Positions 36,186-44,400 of a stretch of DNA of 64,000 bases are shown one piece after another. Position 1 is the stretch's first letter, and each line of letters starts with the position of its first letter. The notes beneath the pieces are model-generated. The model worked only from the letters and a program-made list of their open reading frames with translations. It made no database searches and had not been told where the DNA came from. The stretch is from Mongoliibacter ruber (lineage in GTDB: Bacteria; Bacteroidota; Bacteroidia; Cytophagales; Cyclobacteriaceae): assembly GCF_003003005.1 (NCBI RefSeq), contig NZ_PVTR01000008.1, forward strand, positions 1 through 64,000, read 5' to 3'. Both the position numbers and the translations under genes were made by a program.

Positions 36186-36200
36186 AAGTCCAGCTTTTTT
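36174..36200 (+). terminator. Rho-independent terminator overlapping the end of the HEPN gene
   Basis: AAGCTGGACT and AGTCCAGCTT pair around GAA, with six T residues following. The left arm is made of the last codons and the stop codon lies at the loop, so the gene ends with no cotranscribed partner. Confidence 0.88.
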
Positions 36201-36253
36201 ATTAGAAATTGATCATTTTTCGCTGTGCGGGTGTATTGTTATTATATGGAAAT

Positions 36254-36399
36254 ATGATTATCCGCAATCATGCCACTAATCAATTAAACGAGGGTTTATT
36301 GGCAAACGGATACTAATAGATATTGGATATTTATATTGGTTCGAAATCACAGGTTAATTCTATTATTTAGATTCTACTGGTATGAAAGCGGATATACAT
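36254..36399. repeat. MITE-like element, copy 2 (146 bp)
   Basis: Second copy of the element at 9301-9450. Here the ends are better matched: ATGATTATCCGC at the left and GCGGATATACAT at the right, that is ATG-N2-TATCCGC as inverted repeats. A 12-bp direct repeat, ATATGGAAATAT, is found at 36244-36255 and 36401-36412, which may be a target-site duplication. There is no reading frame of note. It lies between the HEPN terminator and the LVIVD gene. Confidence 0.7.
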
Positions 36400-36473
36400 A
36401 ATATGGAAATATAATTGCTCATCGATGTTACCCACAAAAGTTTAAAACGAAAAAAAAATCAAATTATTTTTTC

Positions 36474-36486
36474 GTGACATTGTCAC
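36474..36486. promoter_or_regulatory. Dyad GTGACATTGTCAC upstream of the LVIVD gene
   Basis: Six-base arms around one T, 73 bases before the start codon at 36560. It resembles a CRP/FNR-type half-site pair (GTGA-N5-TCAC). Regulation of the LVIVD gene is inferred. Confidence 0.35.
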
Positions 36487-36559
36487 ATTTTAGAATCTCT
36501 TTTCGTCTTTGGGATATGCAATAAAATTTATTGCCTTCACCGACTAAACTGCGTGGAAC

Positions 36560-37837
36560 ATGAAAAAGCCTATCTTCCCTCAATTGAAATGGTCTATTTT
36601 TTATTCATTTGTAGCCATTCTATTCTTGACACTACCCTCCTGCCATGACGAGGTCAAGAGCAATTATACTTTTCGGGCAATGATTCCGGTATTTTTGGAT
36701 ATGAATACGGTTCGGGAAGCGGATATTCTCATAGAACCTGCCAAACCACTCGATAGTCCAGGTAAAATCTATATCTATGGAGATTATCTGTTCATCAACG
36801 AACCCCAAAAAGGCATCCACATTTTAGACAACAGCAATCCTTCATCTCCTCAGACACTCAACTTCATCAATATCCCGGGAAATGTAGACCTGGCCATCAA
36901 TAGCAATTTTTTGTATGCAGATAGCTATGTAGATCTTCTTGTTTTTGACATCAGCAATGTCAGGAAAATCAACCTTGAAGAAAGGGTGGAAGATGTATTT
37001 GAGCATATGTATTCAGATATGAGCAGGTCAACCATCCTAACGTATAAAGACACCATTCTTACATCTGATTCAGAAATGATGTGGGGTTGGCAAGGAAGGC
37101 CCGGCAGGTGGATGACTATGGAGATGGCTGCATCATCTGACCTGTCCGGAGCATCGCAAAGCTATGGTCAGGGAGGTTCAATGGCAAGGTTTACTTTACA
37201 AAGCGGGCACCTATATGCTGTAGATGATTACAGTTTAAGGGTGTTTGATGTGCTCCAAGCAAACAAACCAAAACACCTGAAAAATATTGATTTGGGCTGG
37301 GGAATTGAAACCATTTTTCCTTTTCAGGAAAAACTGTTTATAGGTTCTACTACCGGCATGTTTATCTATGATGCCAGTGATCCTTCTGATCCACAAAAAA
37401 TGTCCATGTACGAACACATCACTGCCTGTGACCCCGTAGTGGTCAATGAGCGATATGCCTTTGTGACTTTAAGGTCAGGTCCCATGTGCAGATTCGGTGT
37501 TGACGAACTTCATGTGCTGGACATCCAAAATCTTTATGCTCCAAAGCTGGTCAAAGCCTATCCTATGCTCAACCCACATGGCCTTTCGCTTTTTGAAAAT
37601 TACCTGTACCTGGCTGAAGGAAAACACGGGCTAAAAAGTTTTAACGTTTCAGATGTCAACACCATTGACACCAATCAACTGGAATTCCTAAAAAGCATGA
37701 AATCTGTAGACATCATTGCCGGACCAAAATCCCTGATCGTGATAGGGGCTGATGGAGTTTGCCAGTTTGATTACAGCAACCCAGCCCAACTGCAGAAACT
37801 CAGCTGTGTTCAGGTCAGGAATCCCGTAATCGTGTAG
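36560..37837 (+). CDS. LVIVD-repeat beta-propeller lipoprotein
   Basis: A lipoprotein (FVAILFLTLPSC lipobox) of 425 residues built of LVIVD-like blades, seen as repeated units such as KIYIYGDYLFINEPQKGIHI, LVFDISNVRKI, LRVFDVLQANKPKHL, MFIYDASDPSDPQKM, LHVLDIQNLYAPKLV and LKSFNVSDVNT. Such propellers bind ligands or partners at the cell surface; the target is unknown. The next gene starts 3 bases after the stop codon, so the two form an operon. Confidence 0.82.
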   Translation: MKKPIFPQLKWSIFYSFVAILFLTLPSCHDEVKSNYTFRAMIPVFLDMNTVREADILIEPAKPLDSPGKIYIYGDYLFINEPQKGIHILDNSNPSSPQTLNFINIPGNVDLAINSNFLYADSYVDLLVFDISNVRKINLEERVEDVFEHMYSDMSRSTILTYKDTILTSDSEMMWGWQGRPGRWMTMEMAASSDLSGASQSYGQGGSMARFTLQSGHLYAVDDYSLRVFDVLQANKPKHLKNIDLGWGIETIFPFQEKLFIGSTTGMFIYDASDPSDPQKMSMYEHITACDPVVVNERYAFVTLRSGPMCRFGVDELHVLDIQNLYAPKLVKAYPMLNPHGLSLFENYLYLAEGKHGLKSFNVSDVNTIDTNQLEFLKSMKSVDIIAGPKSLIVIGADGVCQFDYSNPAQLQKLSCVQVRNPVIV

Positions 37838-37840
37838 AAC

Positions 37841-38446
37841 ATGAAAATCACATTTCTATTATCCATATTGTTTTGTCTGATTACTGAAAGCCTTATGGCT
37901 CAACAGTCCATTTTTTTTCACCAAATCGAAATGGGACCATCCTTTGGGCAGGTAAAAACCTGGAATGATGAGCTCGAAACAAGGGTCAATTTTTCATTCC
38001 AAACCCTGAATGGAGTACACATCAATTCCAAACATGCGCTGGGCATTTTACTTGGAGTGGACAGCTACCCAGGTTTTGTATTGGCACCGATAGCCTTTGG
38101 CTGGAGAGGAACATGGGATATAAAAGGCAGGAATAAATTCCTCTATGGGATGGATTTGGGTTATGCTTCTGCCTTTTTGGAAAAAAGGGTTCTAGATAAT
38201 TTTACAGAAAGATGGTTTGAGGGAGGTTTGCTGGTCAGTCCAAACATCGGATGGAGATGGAAATCCAAAAAAGAAAAATTTGATTACTCTTTTTCTTTAG
38301 CCTTCAGAAGACAGCACGCCTACTTTTTTGAAGGAAGCAGAGGAGAAGGGCCAAATCTACCTGGACTTCCCCCTGGTTTTAGTGCGATTCGGGAAGAATC
38401 CTATATCTTCAATAGTCTGATAAGCAGATTTGGAATATTTTTTTGA
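37841..38446 (+). CDS. Exported, beta-rich protein (outer-membrane-like), unknown function
   Basis: A 201-residue protein with a signal peptide (MKITFLLSILFCLITESLMAQ). The rest alternates aromatic and polar residues, with SKHALGILLGVDSYPG, YGMDLGYASAFLEKR, LLVSPNIGWRWKSKK and a C-terminal ISRFGIFF ending in Phe, as in small outer-membrane barrels. It is probably a partner of the LVIVD lipoprotein encoded 3 bases upstream. No named family is recognised. Confidence 0.65.
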   Translation: MKITFLLSILFCLITESLMAQQSIFFHQIEMGPSFGQVKTWNDELETRVNFSFQTLNGVHINSKHALGILLGVDSYPGFVLAPIAFGWRGTWDIKGRNKFLYGMDLGYASAFLEKRVLDNFTERWFEGGLLVSPNIGWRWKSKKEKFDYSFSLAFRRQHAYFFEGSRGEGPNLPGLPPGFSAIREESYIFNSLISRFGIFF

Positions 38447-38605
38447 GAAAATAACAAGAATTTTTCTCCTAAAGCTTAGTTTAGCTTTTAGTCAAACTCT
38501 TTTGTTTAGTTCGAATTTCCTATTCATCCCTATATTTTTTGCTTGCAGCAATCCTTTTTCGCAATTTCCTGGAGTTGGTTGACACCCGATACTTTTGTCG
38601 GGAGA

Positions 38606-39037
38606 ATGATGAATGACAGTCATGCTTTTTCAATATATGATACCGCCAATATGCTGCAAAGAAAACTAGGTCCTTGGTCGGAAGAGAAAGAGGTGGATGA
38701 ATACCAAGGGTATATTTTAGGAAGTATTCACCAAGGACAGACAGCATACAACAGGGACAAAAATCTCTTGATACATGCGCAGATCAACAGTGATATTGTG
38801 GAAATTATCCCAGTAGACTCCCCATCAGAAAAAATCACCGTAAGTGGTCCGATTCCCGAAGCCCTGAAATACGAAATAAGAGGATCAGGTCGAAATATAG
38901 GTGCGGAAATTTCTATGGAAAACACCATTGCATACAACAACTTCTATCTAGGCAGTAACTCTATATTTTTAGTCTATTTAGGCTTTAGCAGAAACACCCC
39001 TCTTCTGTTCCCTTTTGTAACTGTTATGGTTTATTAA
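38606..39037 (+). CDS. Hypothetical protein, uncertain
   Basis: A frame of about 143 codons from an ATG at 38606 (MMNDSHAFSIYDTANMLQRK). The composition is protein-like up to NNFYLGSNSIFLVYL, then becomes odd. No signal peptide or known domain is seen. It may be a degraded gene or a remnant; the next 270 bases to the ABC gene are non-coding and contain GGGATGGCTG twice (39130 and 39153) and a CCCGTCC...GAGCGGG hairpin-like stretch. Confidence 0.35.
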   Translation: MMNDSHAFSIYDTANMLQRKLGPWSEEKEVDEYQGYILGSIHQGQTAYNRDKNLLIHAQINSDIVEIIPVDSPSEKITVSGPIPEALKYEIRGSGRNIGAEISMENTIAYNNFYLGSNSIFLVYLGFSRNTPLLFPFVTVMVY

Positions 39038-39310
39038 AAAAAGTTTTTAGAAAGTTGGGCTAGGGATTTACGAAACCCGTCCGACTGGATGTCATCCGAG
39101 CGGGTAAGATTTAAGATTTGCACCGGGCAGGGATGGCTGTAGGAGCCGTATTGGGATGGCTGCTTTGTCAGGGATGAAACGCCTTTTGATTTTCACCATC
39201 ATTTCCCTTTATTTTTCATGATAAATTTTCTTTTATCAAGAAAAAATATTTTTCTCTGACTTGTGAACTATATTTACTGATTCGAAAAAACCAGATTATT
39301 TATTGGAAAT

Positions 39311-40027
39311 ATGCTTGAGGTAAATGGACTGATCAAAAAGTACGGAAAACAAAATGCGGTGAATGACATCAGCTTCCGGCTTGAAGGTGGTGAAGTGGTA
39401 GGGCTTCTTGGGCCAAACGGTGCCGGTAAAAGTACCACCATGAAGTGCATTGTTGGTTTGTTGAGAAAAACATCGGGGGAAATATTGATCGGCGATCATG
39501 ACCACCTATCTGTATCTGCTAAGAAATTGTTTTCCTATATTCCGGAAACTCCCCATATCTATGATCTCTTGACGGTAAAAGAGCACATGCAATTTATTGC
39601 TCAAGCCTATAGAGTGGACAATTGGAAAGAAAAAGCGGATCAATGGATGGAGCTGTATGACTTGACCGACAAACAGGACAAACTGGGTCGTGACCTTTCG
39701 AAAGGAATGCGGCAAAAAGTCTCCATTTGCTGTGCTTTGCTTCCCGATCCTCAATTGCTGTTTTTTGACGAACCCATGATCGGACTTGATCCCAAAGCCA
39801 TCAAAAACACCAAGAAAATCTTCAAAGAGCTGAAAGAAAACGGTAAAACCATATTGGTCAGTACCCACCTCATTGACAGCGTAGAAACCATAGCCGACCG
39901 CATCATGATCATGAAAGATGGCAATATCATTGGCAATGATACCCTGTCTAACCTCAAAACTCAATTCAGTGCTACAGATGATTCAAGTTTAGAAGATTTA
40001 TTTTTAGAACTCACCAAAGATGAATGA
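39311..40027 (+). CDS. ABC transporter ATP-binding protein
   Basis: A 238-residue ATPase of an ABC-2-type exporter: Walker A GPNGAGKST, Q-loop region YIPETPHIYD, signature LSKGMRQKVSI, Walker B LLFFDEPMIGLDP and switch His in LVSTHLID. The frame overlaps the permease gene by 8 bases, so both are translated together. The cargo cannot be told from the sequence. Confidence 0.93.
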   Translation: MLEVNGLIKKYGKQNAVNDISFRLEGGEVVGLLGPNGAGKSTTMKCIVGLLRKTSGEILIGDHDHLSVSAKKLFSYIPETPHIYDLLTVKEHMQFIAQAYRVDNWKEKADQWMELYDLTDKQDKLGRDLSKGMRQKVSICCALLPDPQLLFFDEPMIGLDPKAIKNTKKIFKELKENGKTILVSTHLIDSVETIADRIMIMKDGNIIGNDTLSNLKTQFSATDDSSLEDLFLELTKDE

Positions 40028-41660
40028 ATTCAGACTTTTGTTCAGGAAAGATATTTTCGTCCTGATCAACAATATCAAACTCATCCTTAAAAACCCACTG
40101 AGGCTTCTCCCCTACGTATTTGTTTTGGGTTACTTCAGTTTTTTTTATTTCAGAAGGAGCAATAAAAAGGCGGAAATCAATACAGATCAGCTCGAAGAAT
40201 TACAGGGAGTGGCTGAAGAGCTCGCAACGCCCAACTTTGCTGCATTGAATATCACCGGAGGTCTGACCTTGATTGCATTGGTATTTCTGATGTTCCAGCT
40301 TTATAAGGCCACCAAAAAAAACATCAGCTTTTTCAGTATGGCAGATGTCAACCTGCTATTTACAGGGCCTGTAGCACCACATAAGATCCTTATTTACTAT
40401 ATGATAAGGTCTATCTTTCCAGCCTTGGGTGGATCTCTCCTTTTTATAATATACAGTACGGCTCAGCTCAATGATGTCTTTGATCTCAATACAGGAAATG
40501 TCCTGATCATGGCCATTGGCCTGACACTGTTCTTTTTTATCCTGTCCCCAATTAGATTCCTGGTCTATACCCTAAACACCAAGTATGATATCTTGGAATA
40601 TGTAAAAGGCGGTGTATTTGGTTTGGGAATAGTATTGGCTGGTATGATCATCATACCTGGACTGATGGCAGAGCAATTTTGGCAGGGAATGTTTGCCTGG
40701 ATTGGAGCACCTTGGTTTGATTTCTTTCCACTGGTAGGCTGGAGTAGAGCGATACTTACCTATCTGGGGCATGAAAACCTCTGGATTGTAGCGGGGTTTG
40801 TGACTGTTTACCTATTGACTTTTGTACTGATAGTCCAGCAAGTCATAGCTCATGCCGGTCACTATTACGAAGATGTATTGGAATCCACCCAATCCAAAGA
40901 AGAAGTCAAAGAAAAAGCCAGAAAGTCCCAAGCTTCTGAGTCCGCAGGAAGCCTCAATACAAAGAAAAAACTGGACTTGCCGAATTTCGGAGTTGGCGCC
41001 ACTGCATTGTACTGGAGAAACTATGTGCATAGCAGCCGTCAGGATTTTCATCCATTATTTGGATTGTATGGCCTACTGCTTAGTGCGCTGGCCATTGTTT
41101 TTGCAGTATTGTCCCATTTTGATTGGTTTTCCCACCAAGTGATTTATGGCTACATGGGTCTGTTGATATTCATTTATTTCTTTGCAGGAATGGGCCGTAC
41201 CAATATTGGAGACATGAAAAAGCCATTTTTCATATTGATTCCGGATTCATGGAGCAAAAAATTCTGGAACATGATCAAGCTTGACGTTTACCAGACCTTG
41301 ATATTTTCTATGATCTTGATTGTCCCTACCGTGTTGATTGCCAAACTGAGTTGGGGGTTGATAATACTTTTCCCATTGGTCATGCAGTTTTTCTATTTGA
41401 CAGGATTTGGGATAACATTGGTGACGCATGTAGGATTTGAAGAAGGTTGGGACAGGAAGTTGATACGTCCACTGATCATTGGTGGAGTTGCTTTTTTTGG
41501 GATATTACCTTCTTTGGCAGCAGGCTTGTTTACTTTCATCATTTCCCAAAAAGTAGTCTATGCCTTCTTGGGATTAAGTCTTGGAATGTCTATCGTGACT
41601 GCCGTCATGCTACACCTGACGATGGATATCATCAGCAAAGTGGAATTTAAAGAAGCTTAA
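40020..41660 (+). CDS. ABC exporter membrane subunit
   Basis: A 546-residue polytopic membrane protein with about ten to twelve hydrophobic segments, beginning with MNEFRLLFRKDIFVLINNIK as in ABC-2-like exporter permeases of Bacteroidota. A soluble charged stretch (QSKEEVKEKARKSQASESAG) lies near residue 290-330. It overlaps the ATPase gene by 8 bases. The transported substance is unknown. Confidence 0.85.
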   Translation: MNEFRLLFRKDIFVLINNIKLILKNPLRLLPYVFVLGYFSFFYFRRSNKKAEINTDQLEELQGVAEELATPNFAALNITGGLTLIALVFLMFQLYKATKKNISFFSMADVNLLFTGPVAPHKILIYYMIRSIFPALGGSLLFIIYSTAQLNDVFDLNTGNVLIMAIGLTLFFFILSPIRFLVYTLNTKYDILEYVKGGVFGLGIVLAGMIIIPGLMAEQFWQGMFAWIGAPWFDFFPLVGWSRAILTYLGHENLWIVAGFVTVYLLTFVLIVQQVIAHAGHYYEDVLESTQSKEEVKEKARKSQASESAGSLNTKKKLDLPNFGVGATALYWRNYVHSSRQDFHPLFGLYGLLLSALAIVFAVLSHFDWFSHQVIYGYMGLLIFIYFFAGMGRTNIGDMKKPFFILIPDSWSKKFWNMIKLDVYQTLIFSMILIVPTVLIAKLSWGLIILFPLVMQFFYLTGFGITLVTHVGFEEGWDRKLIRPLIIGGVAFFGILPSLAAGLFTFIISQKVVYAFLGLSLGMSIVTAVMLHLTMDIISKVEFKEA

Positions 41661-42107
41661 TCAAAGGGCCTTTTCCATGAGTATCCTGTGTTCCTGGACT
41701 TGATCTTTTTTGATCAGGTCCACGATCATAAATCCCCGATTCAACCCGAAGTGAATCATCTTGGTAAGGCGGTTTCTTGTTTTGAACTGCACCTTTTGGT
41801 AGCCGTGATTTTTGGCCCATTCCTCTTGGGTATTTGCCAGCTTTGTGGCTATACCCATCCTTCTGAAGGAAGCCAGCACCCCTCCCATCCAAGAATAGAA
41901 TACACCTGGAGTAGCAGATTGGTAGCCTACCTTGAAACCAGCAAGCTCACCATCTACTTCTGCTATTAATATTAGGTGTGGACGATCTGACAACCTTTCA
42001 TGATAAGTCTTCTCAGAGTACGGTTGAAAAAACTCTGGTACCCTTTGGCTCAACATTACTACTTCTGCAATGCTGCCATTTCTGATTTTGATTTCCCTGT
42101 TTTTCAT
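41661..42107 (-). CDS. GNAT family N-acetyltransferase
   Basis: A 148-residue GCN5-like acetyltransferase. The acetyl-CoA region is FRRMGIATKLANTQEEWAKNHG (motif A), preceded by the strand LILIAEVDGELAGFKVGYQ and followed by QFKTRNRLTKMIHFGLNRGF. Its ATG overlaps the end of the next gene's reading frame by four bases (ATGA), so the two GNAT genes are coupled. The acceptor substrate is unknown. Stop is at 41661, back to back with the ABC permease stop. Confidence 0.82.
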   Translation of the reverse strand: MKNREIKIRNGSIAEVVMLSQRVPEFFQPYSEKTYHERLSDRPHLILIAEVDGELAGFKVGYQSATPGVFYSWMGGVLASFRRMGIATKLANTQEEWAKNHGYQKVQFKTRNRLTKMIHFGLNRGFMIVDLIKKDQVQEHRILMEKAL

Positions 42108-42565
42108 ATCGAAATCTCCATTTTGATATCACATCGTTCATACTTACCACACTCTTTTGCAGCTTCCCGAAAGCCAAGTTTACGATACAGTGACAAGGCC
42201 GGAGCAAGCTTGGTGTTGGAATATAAAACTACCTTGTGGCCACCCATAGATTTGGCTTTAATCAGGATGTGCTGACCTAAAAGTAAGCCCAGTTTTTTAC
42301 CTCTTGCTTCGGGCATGACACCCATTTTGATCATCTCATAGACCCCATCTTCTACTTTAGAAAGGGCCACCGTACCCAAGACCTGATCATTTTCTTGAGC
42401 AAAAATGATAGCACCTCCTTTGGAAATGATGTTTTCATCAGGATTTTCGAGTTGCAACCTATCAAATTCTTCCAGTGCAAAAAGCTCTGCTATCCATTGC
42501 TTGTTGATATTTTCAAAATAGGGCTGAAGGTCTGGCTTGTAATCGATGATCTGGATATGATTCAT
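42104..42565 (-). CDS. GNAT family N-acetyltransferase
   Basis: About 153 residues from the ATG at 42565 (MNHIQIIDYKPDLQPYF). The frame is open upstream, but those codons run into the terminator of the previous gene. Motif A is MIKMGVMPEARGKKLGLLLG, then VVLYSNTKLAPALSLYRKLGFREA (motif B), typical of GNAT enzymes. It is cotranscribed with the GNAT gene at 41661 by an ATGA overlap. Acceptor unknown. Confidence 0.85.
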   Translation of the reverse strand: MNHIQIIDYKPDLQPYFENINKQWIAELFALEEFDRLQLENPDENIISKGGAIIFAQENDQVLGTVALSKVEDGVYEMIKMGVMPEARGKKLGLLLGQHILIKAKSMGGHKVVLYSNTKLAPALSLYRKLGFREAAKECGKYERCDIKMEISI

Positions 42566-42628
42566 GTGGATAGTATTTACCTTCCACAAATTACCTGAAA
42601 AAGACTGATTGTAATAATCTAAAAGTAT

Positions 42629-42652
42629 AAAAAAAGCGGCCTTTTGGCCGCT
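42629..42652 (-). terminator. Rho-independent terminator after the methyltransferase gene
   Basis: AGCGGCC and GGCCGCT enclose TTTT, and the minus strand follows with seven T residues. The stem begins right after the stop codon at 42657. Confidence 0.85.
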
Positions 42653-42656
42653 ATAA

Positions 42657-43163
42657 TTAATTCTCAAATTCCATTGTCACTTGTCTACCGACTTTTTCCT
42701 TTTGTTCCATCTCGAGCAATTTGGATTTTCTCCATATCCCGCCTGAATACCCTGTTAGTTGACCATCTTTGGCCACTATTCTATGGCAAGGCATCATGAT
42801 AAGAATTGGATTGGCACCTACGGCCGTTCCTACTGCCCTTACAGCACTGGGATTACCAAGGTTTCTGGCAATCTGTTCATAAGTACTCGTTGTACCAAAA
42901 GGTATCTTATTGACTTCCATCCAGACTTTGTGTTGGAAATCAGTCCCACCTAGTGCAACAGGAACGTCAAACGTCTGTTGTTTTCCTTGGAAATACAGCC
43001 CAAGCTGTATCCTGACATCCATTAGAACGTCATCTAGAAAATCATCTGTAGCTACCTCATCGGTAAATTTCATCTTTACCACGTAGCCATCCCAAGCCTC
43101 GACCTTAATATTGCCAAGTGGGGTTTCCATCACCGCAAATTCTTTCTTCATATTTACTGACAT
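42657..43163 (-). CDS. ogt: Methylated-DNA--protein-cysteine S-methyltransferase
   Basis: Suicide repair of O6-methylguanine by moving the methyl group to its own cysteine. The active site is MMPCHRIVAKDGQLTGYSGG, preceded by the HTH segment IPFGTTSTYEQIARNLGNPSAVRAVG. At 168 residues it is an Ogt-type protein without the Ada N-terminal domain. It lies 4 kb from the translesion genes but on a separate transcript. Confidence 0.93.
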   Translation of the reverse strand: MSVNMKKEFAVMETPLGNIKVEAWDGYVVKMKFTDEVATDDFLDDVLMDVRIQLGLYFQGKQQTFDVPVALGGTDFQHKVWMEVNKIPFGTTSTYEQIARNLGNPSAVRAVGTAVGANPILIMMPCHRIVAKDGQLTGYSGGIWRKSKLLEMEQKEKVGRQVTMEFEN

Positions 43164-43527
43164 TTAAGGTTAATACTCCAATATTTCAATAAACAATCCC
43201 ACGTATTATCATTACAACGGTCTCAAAAGCCTTTTGTCTTGAAAAATACCGTTTATTTTATAAATCTTTAAAAATCCCCCTGAAAGCTCAGGTCAATACA
43301 TCACCAAATTAGCATTAATATTTTTGCCTCTAGTGAATTTGTGAAAAAAATTATGGATAGATAGAATGATATCACTAAAGTACCCTGACCTGCTATACGG
43401 ATCCCAAATGATACACGATCTCTGGGAGGCGGGTTAAATATCCAAAACAATCGTTGATACTAAATTTTTGATATTACTGGCAAATCAGCGTACAATCATG
43501 AAACAACTACTTGAAAACAAATGCCAA
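43164..43527. other. Gap between ogt and the S24 repressor gene, no gene seen
   Basis: 364 bases. It should carry the ogt promoter on the minus strand. A 23-codon frame (+ strand, from 43366, ATG ATA TCA) ends in LWEAG but nothing supports it as a gene. No strong hairpin or repeat is seen. Confidence 0.4.
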
Positions 43528-44223
43528 TCAAACCATCATGAGTCTATACCTCCACACTTCTCTAATATCTAATATATTCACGTAAAAAGGCTTATAGACA
43601 GGGTTGCTAGAGCAAAGCAATAGTCTTTCTTTGTCTTTGATCTGATTGTAGGCTATTTTGAAAGTTACTCCGTCTTGTTCGGTAACCACCACGTACTTTT
43701 CTCCATCTTTGATGACTGTCCAGTCATCTACATATTCACATACAATCCAAGCACCATCGGGAATCGGCAACATGGAATCACCATCTACCTGAAATACCCT
43801 GTGTTTTTTGTCTGTAGGCAAAAAAGGAAGAGAAAACCTTGGGAGTTCTTCTATGTAATCAGGATCTGAAAACCCAGCAAGGTAGGACGCTTTGGCCTTT
43901 TGAGACACTACTTCAATCAGCTCTCTTCCCTCGGCATCCACTGTAGTGGTGAGGATTCGGAGATTTCTCCCATGTAAAAACTGATCAGCTTCCAGCATCT
44001 GCCTGAGTTTATATTCAGACATAGTCCCCAGATTCTTTCTCAAAAGCACATCAATTGACACCCCGAAATAATCTGATATTGAAAGCACTGTTTCCAGAGG
44101 AGGATTGATATTGAGCTCATAGCCAGCAAGCTTAGACCTACTAATCCCCAGTGCATGGGCTAGTGTTTCCTGGGTGAGGGATTTCTTTTTACGTAGAAAT
44201 TTAAGGTTAGAATGTAAATGCAT
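43528..44223 (-). CDS. XRE-type HTH repressor with S24 (LexA-like) autoproteolysis domain
   Basis: A two-domain regulator of 231 residues. The N-terminal XRE helix-turn-helix is LTQETLAHALGISRSKLAGYE (about 14-34); the C-terminal S24 domain has the Ser of VDGDSMLPI and the Lys of GVTFKIAYN. An Ala-Gly pair in ASYLAGFSD is a candidate self-cleavage site. By analogy with LexA/CI/UmuD it would be inactivated by RecA filaments after DNA damage. It is divergent from dinB with 177 bases between, which holds a TATAGCT/AGCTATA dyad near its own start and the TGTTTA-N5-TAAACA element near dinB. Confidence 0.88.
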   Translation of the reverse strand: MHLHSNLKFLRKKKSLTQETLAHALGISRSKLAGYELNINPPLETVLSISDYFGVSIDVLLRKNLGTMSEYKLRQMLEADQFLHGRNLRILTTTVDAEGRELIEVVSQKAKASYLAGFSDPDYIEELPRFSLPFLPTDKKHRVFQVDGDSMLPIPDGAWIVCEYVDDWTVIKDGEKYVVVTEQDGVTFKIAYNQIKDKERLLLCSSNPVYKPFYVNILDIREVWRYRLMMV

Positions 44224-44252
44224 ATTCTTGGTGTTTTAGTCATCTCATAAAG

Positions 44253-44268
44253 TATAGCTACAGCTATA
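44253..44268. promoter_or_regulatory. Dyad in the S24-dinB intergenic region
   Basis: TATAGCT and AGCTATA surround AC. The core ACAGCTAT recurs at 44310-44317. It lies 30 bases from the S24 gene start and may serve autorepression. Confidence 0.4.
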
Positions 44269-44359
44269 ATGCGTTTACCATCATCTATCATCACTTAGAT
44301 TACAATCCGACAGCTATCGTCACAATACTTTGATCAGCCATGTTCAAATATAAAAAATA

Positions 44360-44376
44360 TGTTTAAATTATAAACA
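44360..44376 (+). promoter_or_regulatory. 17-bp regulatory element upstream of dinB, shared with dnaE
   Basis: TGTTTAAATTATAAACA ends 24 bases before the dinB ATG, where a repressor would cover the promoter. The same 17 bases stand upstream of the short dnaE at 16772-16788 in the same orientation. Confidence 0.65.
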
Positions 44377-44400
44377 GTTTAATGTTAAATAAATCAACAA

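Noticed and set aside
39130-39162. GGGATGGCTG twice, 23 bases apart, considered as iterons or a CRISPR fragment
   Set aside because: Only two copies, no palindromic repeat, no spacers of regular length and no cas gene.
43366-43437. 23-codon frame between ogt and the S24 gene, considered as a leader peptide
   Set aside because: It is on the opposite strand to both neighbouring genes and has no attenuator-like structure.
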